64,000 bases of DNA from Dromiciops gliroides (GCF_019393635.1 NC_057863.1:641078306-641142305), one strand, 5' to 3'; numbered from the stretch's first letter, positions 45,855-56,650 are shown. Numbers and translations: made by a program. The notes: generated by a model from the sequence alone, not told the origin.

Positions 45855-47966
45855 ATCATCTGCATGCTCAAGTACTCTGATATCCCCTTATCTGACCAGA
45901 ATCTACTGACTTTTCACCTCTCCCTTCTGCCTTCCCTTTCAAAACCCAACTCTTCATCCTCGCTGGAACTGTCCATTTCTAGACCCCTCAGTTCTCTCCC
46001 AGGCCATCTCCCCTGCACTAACCACTCTCTCCTCTTCTCTTCATCTTGACCCCTTGGTCAACTAATCCAATTCTACATTGTCCTCCTCTCTTGGATCTCT
46101 AGTCTCCTTATATCACTGTTTATACCCAGCCAAGCCTCAGTTTTACTTAACTCCCACCATTTATTGCCTCTGCTCCTACACATAAACTGCTGAATGAAGA
46201 TGGAGAAAATCACACAACTGTTCTGACTGGCTCCACTACAAATTTATGTTACAGAAAAAAATATATATATATGTTACAGGATCTCAAATGGGTCCTTACT
46301 GCTGCCAGGCAATTCTACTATACCTCCTTATCAGCTCACTGTCTGTCTCCACACTTTCTCATCCTTCCTCAAACCTCCCATGGCTCCTCCTGTCCCCACT
46401 CCCTCAGCTGAGAATCTTCCCCCATATTTGACAGAAAACTGTGAGACCATTCACCATGATCCCTCTTCTCCCCTCTCCCCCATCCCCCATCACTCAGATG
46501 CCTTCTACCATTCTCTCCTCCTTCACTCGTCTCACCTGATGAAGTACCCTCGCTCCTTATCAAGGCTCTAAGTATTCAAGTGATCCCCTTCCATCTCCTC
46601 TCCTCCAACAGACTGCCCTCTCTGTCATCCCCATCTTTCACTTATTCTCAATCTCTCCCTCTCCCCTGGCTCATTCCCTACTGCAGGCAAACATGCCCAT
46701 GTCTCCCCCATCCTGAAAACAACTCACTTGATCCTTCCAGCCTTTCTAACTATCATCTGATTTCTCTTCTGCATTTCCCAACTAAACTTTTTTAAAAACA
46801 ATAAACATTTTTATTTATAGTTTTGAGTTCCAAATTGTATCACTCCTTCCCTCCCTTCCCTATCCCCTCCCTGAGGTGGTAAACAATCAAATAGAAGTAA
46901 TAAATGTGCAATTATGTAAAATATTATTGCCATATTAGTCATTTTGTACAAGAAAACTTGCATAAAAGGAAGTGAAAAAATAGCATGTTTCAGTCTGTGT
47001 TGTCAATATCAGTTCTTTCTCTGTAGGTGGATAGTATGTTTCATCAATAGTTCTTTGGGATTGTCTTGGTTCATTGTATTGCTGATAATAGTTAAGTCAT
47101 TTCCAGTTCTTCGCCAAACAACATTGCTGTCTCTGTGCACAAAGTTCTCTTGGTTCTGCTCACTTCACTATACATCAGTTCATACAAGTTCAAGTTAAAC
47201 TTCTTGAAAAGGGCAACCACAATAGTTGCCTCACTCCCTCTCCTCTCACTTTCTTCTTAACCCCTTATCATGTCATTTTCAATTTTTTTCATCCCACTGA
47301 CACTGCTCTCTCTAAGTTTGCCAGTGATCTCTAAGTTGCCTAATCCAATGGCTTTTTCTCAATCTTCATTCTCCTTGACATCTCTGAAGCCTTTGACACT
47401 GTGGATCACTCTCTTCTCCTTGAGATTCTCTTCTCTCTAGGTTTTTGAGACACCTCCCCTCCCTCCCTGCTTTTCTCCCTCTCTTCCCCACCCCATTCTC
47501 CTCCTCCCTCTCTGACCACTCCTTCTCTGTCTCCTTTGCTGGATTCTCCTCCAGATCATGTTCTCTGACCCTACCTGTCCCTTGGGACTCTGTTCTGAGC
47601 CCTCTTCTCCTCTCCCTCTAAATTACTGCACTTGGTGATCTCATCAGCTCCCATGCATTTAATTACCATCTGTCTCTAGGCTGATGATGCTCAAATCTAC
47701 TTTCTCTGCCTCAATGTCTCTGCTGACCTCCAATCTCACATCTCCAACTGCTTCACAGACATCTTGAACTACAAGTCCAGGAGACATCTTAAACTCCATA
47801 GGTCCAGAACCATTATCTTTCCCTACAAATTCTCTCCACCTCCCACCCTATTACTGTGGAGGACACCACCCTCCTCCCCATCCCCCAAACTCACAACCCA
47901 GGAGGAGTAATACTGGACACACTCTCTCTCTCTCTCATCCCCTACATCCATTTAAACTGCTGTCAA
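45855..47966 (+). mobile_element. L2/CR1-clade LINE in unit B
   Basis: The reverse-transcriptase entry motif LDPSSLSNYHLISLLHFPTK precedes an L1 insertion (46796-47195). The frame then goes on to the SEAFDTVDHSLL region and ends at 47966, where a SINE replaces the L2 3' end. Many stops; an old element. Confidence 0.8.
46796..47195 (-). mobile_element. L1 3' end inserted in the unit B L2 LINE
   Basis: Complement of the L1 3' UTR (tttgagttccaaattgtat, gttctgctcacttcactata). It interrupts L2 reverse-transcriptase sequence between cccaactaaac and aagttaaacttcttg. Confidence 0.85.
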
Positions 47967-48130
47967 GGGGGCGGCTAGGTGGCTCAGTGGATAAAGCACT
48001 GGCACTGGATTCAAGAGGACCTGAGTTCAAATCCAGCGTCAGACACTTGACACTTACTAGCTGTGTGACCCTGGGCAAGTCACTTAACCCCAATTGCCTC
48101 ACTAAAAAAACAAAAAACAAAACAAAAAAA
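47967..48130 (+). mobile_element. tRNA/CORE SINE at a deletion junction in unit B
   Basis: The head follows L2 sequence matching 35056, but the tail and right flank match the unit A SINE at 36005-36170, so it spans a 0.95-kb deletion. Confidence 0.92.
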
Positions 48131-48456
48131 AGAAAGCCTTGCCTCATCTCCCTGCCTCTTAATGCTTTCTCCTTCCTCAGATTATTTAATATTGATTCAT
48201 GTGTAACTGCTCTATCTCCCAATGGAAGGCAAATAAATGCCTGAAGACAAAAGGTAGATGAGAGCTACACCTACTCACCCACCCCATGCCTTGCATATCA
48301 CAGAACCATAACAGCTTATTCAACTGAATACCATTATTTGGGAGGGACCCGGGACCCCCTAAGCTTAGAAAGGGAAGATGAGCCCCCTATCTCCCTCCCC
48401 TTTTAGGGAAAAAAGGAGGAAAAAAAAGACTCTGGAGTATGAGACAGGTTTTCTCC

Positions 48457-48462
48457 TTTATT
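48457..48462 (-). terminator. ISG15: poly(A) signal of ISG15 copy B
   Basis: AATAAA on the minus strand (plus TTTATT), about 240 nt past the stop codon, at the same relative place as in copy A. Confidence 0.75.
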
Positions 48463-48701
48463 GACATTCATTATAACTGTTGGATCCAGACATTTCAGGC
48501 AGGGAGCATGCCAGGGAAAGGGTCGAGACCTAGGAGAGGAGTCAAGACCCAGGGGAGTAGAGAATGGCAGGTCAATAGGGAAGCATCAAACCAAATCTCA
48601 AGGCCCAGCCCTTCATTGATCCCAGCCCAAGAGCTAGAGGAAAGTCAGATTAAAGAGTCAAGAGAATGACAAGGCCCCCTAACACACACACATTCTCTTC
48701 C

Positions 48702-51700
48702 CTATCCAGTGGATCCAAGGCCCCCAGTGCCTGTAACTCCTCCACGAAGCCTTAGGTTTATCTGGATGGTACACAGTGGGCTGAGGGCATAGTCTCCCAA
48801 GTGGTCATTATCTCGCATGTTCTGCCCCTCAAAACAGAGCCAGAACTGGTCCCTTCTGATCGACTCCCTGCCCTGCACTATCTTCTTCAATTGGGCCACA
48901 GTCTGGCTCAGTTGGATGCGGTAGGAGCTGCTGTGGGTGTCATTCCGCACCAGGATGTCTAAGGACTGGTTGTGATCCACCACCATCAGCAATACATCCC
49001 CATTCTTCACCCTGTGCTGGGAGAGGGCTTTCCAGTTGAGCAATAGCTCCCCACCCTCTGTGGCCAGCCGCTGCTCATATGCAGGTACACTGAGCTTATT
49101 GGCAATCTCTTTCTTCAGGTCCAGGACAGTGGTGTTGTAGCCTGCCTTTACTGTGCACGCCATCCCAGTGAGCATCTTAACCTTCAGATGCAGGCTCTGC
49201 AAGAGAAATCAGGTAATATCTGAGGCTCAAGCACTTCCAGCCCTGTGAGGAGGGGTACCCCACCTTTACAGAGAAAGAAACTGAAGCTTGGAAAAGATAA
49301 AGCATTTAGGAGCTAGTCCAGTTCTATGGAAAGAATACTGGATTTGGAGTCAGATAATGTGAGTTTCAGTCCTGCCCTTGTCACTCACTACCAGGGTAAT
49401 CTCAAGTGATTTAGGTAGCTGGGTGGTCCAGTGAGTAGAGAGTCCAGAAGACCTGAGTTGCAATCTAGGTTCAGTGGCTTATTTAACTCTGTGATCCTGG
49501 GTGAGAGGGAGGGAAGTCTCAGCCTCAATTTCCACATCTGTAAGAAGGGGGTCATAATAGTACATACCTGCCAGGGTTGGTGTGAGGATAAAATGAAATG
49601 ACATTTGGAAAGTGTTTTATTAACCTTGATTCACCAATGCAAGCTATTATTGTTGCTTATTATTGTTGTTGTTATTGTTTATTATTATTATTATTGAGCC
49701 CCTTAACCTCTCCAGGTTTCAGCCTCCTCCTCTGTGACATAGAGAGACTAGATGGTCCCTGGGGTCTCTCCCAGCCCCAACCCAAAACCCTGTGATCCCA
49801 CTATCACATGCCTGTGAAAGTAGAAATAGGAGCAGAGACTGAAGCTTCTCTTGAACTCACCTCTTCCTAATCAGTCTGTCTTCCCAATCTGGATAATGAA
49901 TCAGAGGAGCTTGAGATTTAAATCTCTCTCTCTGTCTCTGTCTCTCTGTCTCTCTATCTCTGTCTCTTTCCCTGTATCTCTGTCTCTTCTCTGTCTCTCC
50001 GACTCTGTCTCTCTGTCTGTGAGTCTCTCTCTCCATGCCTGTTTCCCTGTCTCCCTCTGTCTCTCTCTCCCTCCCTCTCTGTCTCTGTCTGTCTCTCTGT
50101 CTCTGTCTCCCTATCTCAGCAGAGCTCCAAGGGACTTGGCACATGGGGCTCTGCACAGTGGACCTCAGTCATAGCTACTCAAAAGTGCACTAGGGGGGCA
50201 GCTAGGTGGCGCAGTGGATAAAGCACCGGCCCTGGAGTCAGGAGTACCTGAGTTCAAATCCGGCCTCAGACACTTAACACTAGCTGTGTGACCCTGGGCA
50301 AGTCACTTAACCCCAATTGCCTCACTAAAAAAAAAAAAAAAAAAAAAAAAGTCTAAAAGAAAAAAAGTGCACTAGGGGGGCAGCTAGGTGGCGCAGTGGA
50401 TAAAGCACCGGCTCTGGATTCAGGAGTACCTGAGTTCAAATTTGGCCTCAGACACTTACTAGCTGTGTGACCCTGGGCAAGTCACTTAATCCCCAATGCC
50501 CTGCAAAAAAAAAAAAAGTGCACTAGGTTTGGTGTGAGGGGCCCAGGGTTCAAGTCCTGCTTCCAATTCTTACTACCTATGTGACTTTGCTCAAATCACA
50601 TCAGGTCTCTATGTCCCCCTGTCCTCATCTCCAAAATAAAGGGGTTGAACTAGGTCCCCTCTAAAGTCTGGGAGAGCATGCAGTAGTAACCTGTGGTATT
50701 GTATCATATGATATTGTACTGTATTGGAGCCCAGGCTGGCTAAGCCTAACCTATCCTAACCTTTTTTATCCTGCTTTATCTAAGAGACACATACAGACAG
50801 AAAAACAGAGAGGCAGAGGCAGAGAGTAAGATAGAGTGGTGAGAGCGAGAGTGAGAGCGAGAGCGAGAGAGAAAGGGGAAAAGAGAGAAGAAAGAGAAGA
50901 GAGGGAGTGAGTGGGAAGGAGGGAGGGAGGGAAGGAGGGAGACAGAGAGAGGAGAGAGGAACAGAAAATGAGGGGAGTGATCTCCAGAACTGTCTATATA
51001 CCTCTCAGGCAGCAAGTGTAATGGAAAATGCTGGCTTTGGAGTCAAAAGTCTTGAGTTCTAATCCTACTGTTACCACTTGCTACCTTTATGACCTTAAAA
51101 CAGTAAGAACATGTCTGGATCTGAGTTTTCTCTGCTGTTCTATAAAAGGGTTGAAGGAGACAACCTCTATAGTTCCGTCCAGATTTCAAGCTGGATGGGA
51201 GCTTCACCAGTCCTTTCTTGTGAATCATAGATGTAGATCTGGAAGCGATGCCTGAGGTCACTGAGTCTAACTCCAATTTCTAGATGAAGAAACTGAGGCT
51301 TGTGCCCAAGGTCCCTCAGACCATCAGGGTCCCCCTCCAGCATGTGGAACTCTAGGTCAAACATTCGCATCTCCATTTTACAGGCAAGAAAGTCAAAACT
51401 CCAATTCAGAGAAACCTAGGAAGACTTGGGCAAAGTGATGCAGATGGAGAAAGTGGACTTCAGCAATGGAAAGGAGGGTGTGGAGGAAAGCACACTGGCC
51501 TCAGATGGATTGCAATGAACACTCTGGTCTCTGGAGGACAGGAGAGGAATAAACAGCAGCCCTCGCTCCTCTTGGGAGGGAGATTGGGGCCAGAGAAGGA
51601 GGTGACAGACCTCTCAGACTCAGTTGCCCTTTTGGTCTATTTTGCCTCCCTGGTGTTCCCTGTTAGAAGGCAGGGTTCCACTGTTGGGGTGGGTCAGGGA

Positions 51701-51830
51701 GGAGCATATGAGGAAGGGAGTGTTATATAGAGAAGTAGGGAAACAACCAAAGGATTGAAACTTTTAAAAGGGAGAAAAGGGAAACTGAGGCCTGAAGGGA
51801 TGAAGTAACCTGGGGCTCCCACCTTACCAT
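48702..51830 (-). CDS. ISG15: ISG15 ubiquitin-like protein, copy B (canonical LRLRGG)
   Basis: This is the second tandem copy. Exon 1 gives the ATG (51830-51828, donor GTAAGG). Exon 2 is 49196-48702 after TTGCAG. The product is 165 residues, the same length as human ISG15: MSLHLKVKMLTG at the start, first ubiquitin-like fold to about residue 78, hinge DHNQSLDILVRN, second fold with YRIQLSQTVAQLKKIV, FWLCFEGQNM and CTIQINLRLRGG. The diglycine motif is at about residues 149-154 and is followed by an 11-residue extension VTGTGGLGSTG, which must be removed to expose the reactive glycine, as in other ISG15 precursors. The intron is 2.63 kb, shorter than in copy A because it lacks the L1 and a 0.8-kb segment; it has two young SINEs of its own. 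It appears to be the copy that keeps the ancestral conjugation function. Confidence 0.95.
49415..49640 (+). mobile_element. MIR-class SINE (unit B)
   Basis: Counterpart of 38385-38600, about 9% different by eye. Confidence 0.7.
49645..49697. repeat. TTG/TTA repeat (unit B)
   Basis: Counterpart of 38601-38667. Confidence 0.88.
49923..50118. repeat. TCTC/TCTG tract (unit B)
   Basis: Counterpart of 38893-39145 without the long pure (CT)n and (CA)n. Confidence 0.94.
50194..50363 (+). mobile_element. young tRNA/CORE SINE, first of a tandem pair
   Basis: In ISG15 copy B intron. Flanked by aaaagtgcactag at 50181-50193 and 50364-50376. Confidence 0.96.
50377..50513 (+). mobile_element. young tRNA/CORE SINE, second of a tandem pair
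   Basis: Same target word again at 50514-50526; unit A has one uninterrupted copy of the word near 39440. Confidence 0.96.
50519..50690 (+). mobile_element. MIR-class SINE (unit B)
   Basis: Counterpart of 39440-39600, interrupted at its left edge by the tandem SINE pair. Confidence 0.65.
50787..50955. repeat. GA-rich tract (unit B)
   Basis: Counterpart of 39729-40215, about one third as long. Confidence 0.93.
51012..51386. mobile_element. two MIR-class SINEs, opposite orientation (unit B)
   Basis: Counterpart of 40262-40636; identical to it from 51118 onward. Confidence 0.7.
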
Positions 51831-51921
51831 GGCTGCAGGTCTTGGGCAAGGAAGGTCTTCTCAGGTTCGAGCTCAGGCTTCTGAGGATGCTTCTCTCTCC
51901 CTTCTCGGTCACCTTCTTGGT

Positions 51922-52066
51922 CACCGCCTCTGTCACAGCCTCTGACTGCCTAGTTTTATATCCCTGCACTGGTTTAGCTCAGCCCAGGGGGGTGGAGTCA
52001 GAGACTGCACTATGGAAATAGAAACTCTACTTTCTGGTTAGAAAACACCTTCAGTTTCAATTTCCC
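51922..52066 (-). promoter_or_regulatory. ISG15: interferon-responsive promoter of ISG15 copy B
   Basis: The layout is the same as copy A. The distal ISRE (52064-52053, GAAATTGAAACT) and the proximal ISRE (plus GAAATAGAAACT, 52015-52026) both fit GAAANNGAAACT. TATAAAAC lies at 51960-51953. The GC box seen in copy A is changed here (GGGGGTGGAG), so the Sp1-type site is probably lost. The two copies may therefore differ in basal level and in strength of interferon induction. Confidence 0.85.
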
Positions 52067-52319
52067 TTCTGAGCTGTTCCCAGGCTGGAAGCAGAAACAA
52101 AACTCCTATGAGACAATAGAAAGCATAAAAGTTACCCGTGTACTAGACTTCTCCTCCCCCAACACACCCCCAACAAGGGACTTCCAGTGGGGCTGCTGGG
52201 AAGAGGGAGGCTTGGCTGGGGATAGCAAGATGTGATTCCCTACCCCCAGCCCAGGGCCCCAGAGAGGGTCAAGGATCATCCACCCCTAAGCTGACTCCTT
52301 GGCCACTCCTGTGGAATGG

Positions 52320-52540
52320 TGGAGTGAGGGCATTTAGAGAAAGAGGAACTGGGTTCAAATGTTATCTTTCTCGTTCGTACTAACCAGGCAAGAGGTCACT
52401 GCCTCAGTTTCCTCCCCTGTAAAAGGAAGAAGTTGACTCCTAGAGTCCCTTCCTGTTCTAAACCTATTATGAATGAATAAAGAAAAAAAAGGAAGTTATT
52501 AAGCACTAACTGTATACCAAGCCCTGTGCCATCCTAACTT
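52320..52540 (+). mobile_element. MIR-class SINE and old repeat upstream of ISG15 B
   Basis: Counterpart of 42415-42680, with part of the middle lost. Confidence 0.65.
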
Positions 52541-52652
52541 TGCAGTCTATTCCCCATGTGACTTGGGATGGGGTCACTTAAATGAGGAAATTGCACTGGA
52601 TGTCCTCTGAAGTACCTTCCAACATAATAAAAGGTCAAGAATATCCAGGGAC

Positions 52653-52808
52653 GGGGAAGCTAGGTGGCACAGTGGATAGGGCACCAGCCCTGGATTCAGA
52701 AGGACCTGAGTTCAAATCTGGACTCAGACACTTGACACTTACTAGCTAGCTGTGTCACCCTGGGCAAGTCACTTAACTCCAATTGCCATACCAAATAATA
52801 ATAATAAT
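52653..52808 (+). mobile_element. tRNA/CORE SINE in unit B
   Basis: The tail is an AAT repeat. The flanks atatccaggga / atatctaagga are a diverged duplication; unit A is empty here. Confidence 0.9.
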
Positions 52809-52910
52809 CATATCTAAGGATTAATGAAAAAATGCACTGGAAGGTGGGCTAGCCACATCAAATCTAAAGCTATACTATAAAGCAGCAGTCATCAAAACTA
52901 TTTGGTACTG

Positions 52911-53061
52911 GTGGATAGAGCACCAGCCCTGGAGTCAGGAGTACCTGAGTTCAAATCTGGCCTCAGACACTTAACACTTACTAGCTGTGTGACCCTGGGC
53001 AAGTCACAACCCCAATTGCCTCACTAAAAAACAAAACAACAAAACAAAACAAAACAAAAAC
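52911..53061 (+). mobile_element. 5'-truncated tRNA/CORE SINE
   Basis: Starts at ggtggatagagcac, missing about 20 bp of head, with perfect ctatttggtactg duplications (52898-52910, 53062-53074). Confidence 0.94.
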
Positions 53062-53122
53062 CTATTTGGTACTGGCTAAGACATGGAGTGGTGGATCAGT
53101 GGAATAGATTAGGTACAGGAGA

Positions 53123-53286
53123 GGGGCAGCTAGGTGGCACAGTGGATAGAGCACCGGCCCTGGAGTCAGGAGTACCTGAGTTCAAATCCGGCCTCAGACA
53201 CTTAACACTTACTAGCTGTGTGACCCTGGGCAAGTCACTTAACCCCAATTGCCTCACTAAAAAAAAAAAAAAAATTAAAAAAAAAA
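53123..53286 (+). mobile_element. young tRNA/CORE SINE
   Basis: Flanked by agattaggtacaggaga (53106-53122, 53287-53303). Confidence 0.96.
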
Positions 53287-53398
53287 AGATTAGGTACAGG
53301 AGACACAGTAGTCAATGACTAAGTAATCTACTATTTGATAAACCCAAAGACTCCAGCTTCTAGGATAAGAACTCACTACTTGATAAAAACTTTGGTGG

Positions 53399-53553
53399 GG
53401 GGCAGCTAGATGGTACAGTGGATAGAGCACTGGCCCTGGATTCAGGAGGACCAGAGTTCAAATCCGGCCTCAGACACTTGACACTTACTAGCTGTGTGAC
53501 CCTGGGCAAGTCACTTAACCCCCATTGCCCTACAAAACAACAACAACAACAAC
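53399..53553 (+). mobile_element. young tRNA/CORE SINE at the half-L1 boundary
   Basis: Flanked by aactttggtgg (53388-53398, 53554-53564); the target word spans the start of the half-L1. Confidence 0.95.
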
Positions 53554-53751
53554 AACTTTGGTGGAACCAAGATGACCTAGGGAAGCCAGGAAGTTGCCTG
53601 AGCTCTCCCAAGTTTCCCTCAAAAATAACATTAAATCAAGTCTCTGAACAGATTCTGAAACTACAGAACCTACAAAAAGACAGTCACAATCTTCCAACCT
53701 GAGATAATTTAGAAGACTTCATTAAAGGTCAGTCTCACTTGGACAAAAGGG

Positions 53752-54233
53752 GAGCACAGCACAGCTCAGCACAGCACAGCACAGCTCAGCACAGCTCAGC
53801 TCAGCTCAGCACAGCACAGCACAGCTCAGCACAGCACAGCTCAGCACAGCACAGCTCAGCACAGCTCAGCTCAGCACAGCACAGCTCAGCACAGCACAGC
53901 TCAGCACAGCTCAGCTCAGCACAGCACAGTGCAGCACAGCACAGCTCAGCACAGCTCAGCTCAGCACAGCTCAGCTCAGCTCAGCTCAGCACAGCACAGC
54001 ACAGCTCAGCACAGCACAGTGCAGCACAGCACAGCTCAGCTCAGCACAGTGCAGCACAGCACAGTGCAGCACAGCTCAGCACAGCACAGCTCAGCACAGC
54101 TCAGCTCAGCACAGCTCAGCTCAGCACAGCACAGTGCAGCACAGCTCAGCTCAGCACAGCACAGTGCAGCACAGCACAGCTCAGCACAGCACAACTCAGC
54201 ACAGCACAGCTCAGCACAGCACAGTGCAGCACA
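53752..54233. repeat. 5-bp satellite of CAGCA/CAGCT/CAGTG pentamers
   Basis: About 96 pentamers in a row, mostly CAGCA and CAGCT with some CAGTG, mixed without an obvious higher-order period. Read on the minus strand they are GAGCT and GTGCT. It sits in the 5' part of an L1-type element, flanked by L1 5' sequence on both sides. Confidence 0.95.
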
Positions 54234-54516
54234 GAGAGGGTCTGGGCAAGTCAGCAGGAAGCTCTTGGCCACAGCACAGCAACTGAAGCCCCTTGGTCCT
54301 GGCTCAGCAGGCTGGTGGTGCATCGGGCCAGACGTGAGACCCGCCAGCACTGGCTGAGAGGGCAAACTGCCAGCTAGAGAACCACCCACAGGACAGGCAT
54401 GACTAGGCTAAGCCATCCCAGTGCAGGGAGTAGGTTTAGGGCTGTGAGGCCCCTATCCCCCAGCACAAGAAGCTTGTAACAGTGGCCCCTGTGCTCCAGG
54501 AGCAGACCTCAACTTT

Positions 54517-54625
54517 AAAAATAAATAGATAGATAAATGAATGAATGAATAAATAAGTAAATGAATGACTGAATAAATAAATAAATAAATAAATAAGTGA
54601 ATGAATGGATAGATAAATAAATAGG
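54517..54625. repeat. AAAT/GAAT repeat
   Basis: gataaatgaatgaatgaata and related tetramers inside the half-L1. Confidence 0.93.
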
Positions 54626-54972
54626 CCACAATATGAGTAAGAAACAGAAAAGGGCCCTTACTGTTGAGAGCTTCTGTGGTGACAGGGAAGACAAAAACAC
54701 AAATTTAGATGAGGACAATACTCTCAAAATGCCTAAATGCAAAGCTTCAAGGTGAAAGATGAATCTCAAGATCAAGAAGAAAAAATAGGAAAAGAAATGA
54801 GAGAAATGAATGTTACACAAGAAAATTATGAAAAAAGAATCAACAGCTTGGAAAAGGAAGCACAAAAATTGACTGAAGAAAACAATTCCTTAAAAAATAC
54901 AGTTGGCCAAATGTGGCGGGGCGGGGGCGGGAATTGGCCAGAATGGAAAAGGAGGAACAAAACCTTATTGAA

Positions 54973-55097
54973 GTAGATAAAGCACCAGCCCTGGATTCAG
55001 GAGGTCCTGAGTTCAAATCTGGTCTCAGACACTTGACATTAGCTGTGTAACCTTGGGCAAGTCACTTAACCCTCATTGCCCTGGGGGGGAAAAAAAG
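54973..55097 (+). mobile_element. 5'-truncated tRNA/CORE SINE
   Basis: Starts at gataaagcaccagccc, inside the ORF1 region; flanks cttattgaag / cttactgaag. Confidence 0.88.
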
Positions 55098-55134
55098 CTT
55101 ACTGAAGAAAACAATGCCTTAAAAATTAGAATTA

Positions 55135-55290
55135 GGGGGGCTGCTAGGTGGCACAGTGGATAAAGCACCATCTCTGGATTCGGGAGGACCTGAGTTCAAA
55201 TCCAGCCTCAGACACTTGGCACTTACTAGCTGTGTGACCCTGGGCAACTCACTTAACCCTCATTGCCCTTAAAACAACAAAAAAAGGAAA
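55135..55290 (+). mobile_element. tRNA/CORE SINE
   Basis: Flanked by aaaattagaatta (55122-55134, 55291-55303). Confidence 0.95.
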
Positions 55291-55776
55291 AAAATTAGAA
55301 TTAAGCAGATGGACACTAATGACTTCATGAGACACCAGGAATCAGTCAAATAAAATCAAAAGAAGAAAAAAAAAATAGAAGAAAATGTAAAGTACCTCAT
55401 TGGAAAGACAACAACTGACCTGGAAAATAGATCCAGGAGAGATAATTTGAGAATTATTGGACTACTTGAAAGCCATGATCAGAAAGAGTCTAGATAGCAT
55501 ACTCCAGGAAATGATCAAGGGGAATTGCCCTGATATTGTAGAATAAGAGGATAAAATAGTCACTGAAAGGATCCACCGATTGCCTCCTGAAAGAGACCCC
55601 AAAAAGAAAACTCCAAGGAATATTGTAGCCAAATCCCAGAATCATCAGGTGAAGGAGAAAATACTGCCAGGAGCCAGATAGAAAAAATTTAAATATCATG
55701 GAGTCATAGTCAGGATTGCACAGGACCTGGCAGCTTCAACATTAAAGGATCAGAAGGCTTGAAATATGATATTCCA

Positions 55777-55947
55777 AGGGGCAGCTAGGTGGCGCAGTGG
55801 ATAAAGCACCAGCCTTGGATTCAGGAGTGCCTGGGTTCAAATCTGGCCTCAGACACTTGACACTTACTAGCTGTGTGACCCTGGGCAAGTCACTTAACCC
55901 CCATTGCCCCACAAAAAAACAAAACAAACAACAAAAAAACCAAAAAC
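55777..55947 (+). mobile_element. tRNA/CORE SINE
   Basis: Flanked by gaaatatgatattcca (55761-55776, 55948-55963). Confidence 0.96.
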
Positions 55948-56176
55948 GAAATATGATATTCCAGAAGGCAAAGGAACTTGGATTGCAACCAAGAATATAC
56001 TATCCAGCAAAACTGAGTGTTCTCTTTCAGGGGAAAAGATGGATATTCAATGAAATTTTACTTCCAAGGTTTCCCGATGAAAAGACAAAAACTAGAAAAT
56101 AGTATGGCAGAAACTAGGCATAGACCAACATCTTATACCATATACCAAAATAAAGTCAAAATGAGTACATGATTTA

Positions 56177-56327
56177 GGAGGCAGCTATGTGGTGCAGTGG
56201 ATAAAGCACCAGCCCTGGATTCAGGAGGACCTGAGTTCAAATCTGGCCTCAGACACTTGACACTTGCCAGCAGTGTGACCCTGGGCAAGTCACTTAACCC
56301 CAATTGCCCTGCCCAAAAAAAAATGTT
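56177..56327 (+). mobile_element. tRNA/CORE SINE
   Basis: Flanked by tacatgattta (56166, 56328). Confidence 0.94.
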
Positions 56328-56500
56328 TACATGATTTAGACATAAAGGGTGATTCCATAGTCAGATTAGGAGAGGAAGGGCTGGTTTACCTCTCAGATCT
56401 ATGGAGAGGGGAAGAATTTATGACCAAACAAGAAATAGAGAACATTATGGAACATAAAATGGATCATTTTGATTATATTAAATTTAAAAAGAGGTTGTAC

Positions 56501-56650
56501 AGGGGGCAGCTAGGTGGCACAGTGGATAGAGCACTGGCCCTGGATTCAGGAGTACCTGAGTTCAAATCCAGCCTCAGACACTTAACACTTACTAGCTGTG
56601 TGACCCTGGGCAAGTCACTTAACCCCAATTGCCTCACTAAAAAAAAAAAA
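56501..56650 (+). mobile_element. tRNA/CORE SINE
   Basis: Flanked by aaaaagaggttgtac (56486-56500, 56651-56665). Confidence 0.96.

Larger units (their letters stand above)
52810..53390 (+). mobile_element. L1 ORF2 fragment in unit B, left part
   Basis: Counterpart of 42785-43020. It is interrupted by SINEs at 52911 and 53123 and then by the SINE and half-L1 insert, and resumes at 56096. Confidence 0.85.
53565..56095 (+). mobile_element. L1 5' region plus ORF1 (half-L1-like), nested in an L1 fragment
   Basis: The left end looks like an L1 5' end (ggtggaaccaagatgacc). It is followed by the pentamer satellite, an AAAT/GAAT-rich tract, then ORF1-type text: a coiled coil (EEKIGKEMREMN, LEKEAQKLTEENNSLKNTV) and the RNA-binding part (NLRIIGLLE). 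It ends at aaaagacaaaaact without a poly(A), where L1 ORF2 sequence resumes. Three SINEs interrupt it. It has stops and frameshifts and is dead. It could be a HAL1-type element or a recombination product. Confidence 0.6.

Noticed and set aside
53739-54377. Frames of repeated SAQHSTAQHS text
   Set aside because: Direct translation of the 5-bp satellite; no gene support.
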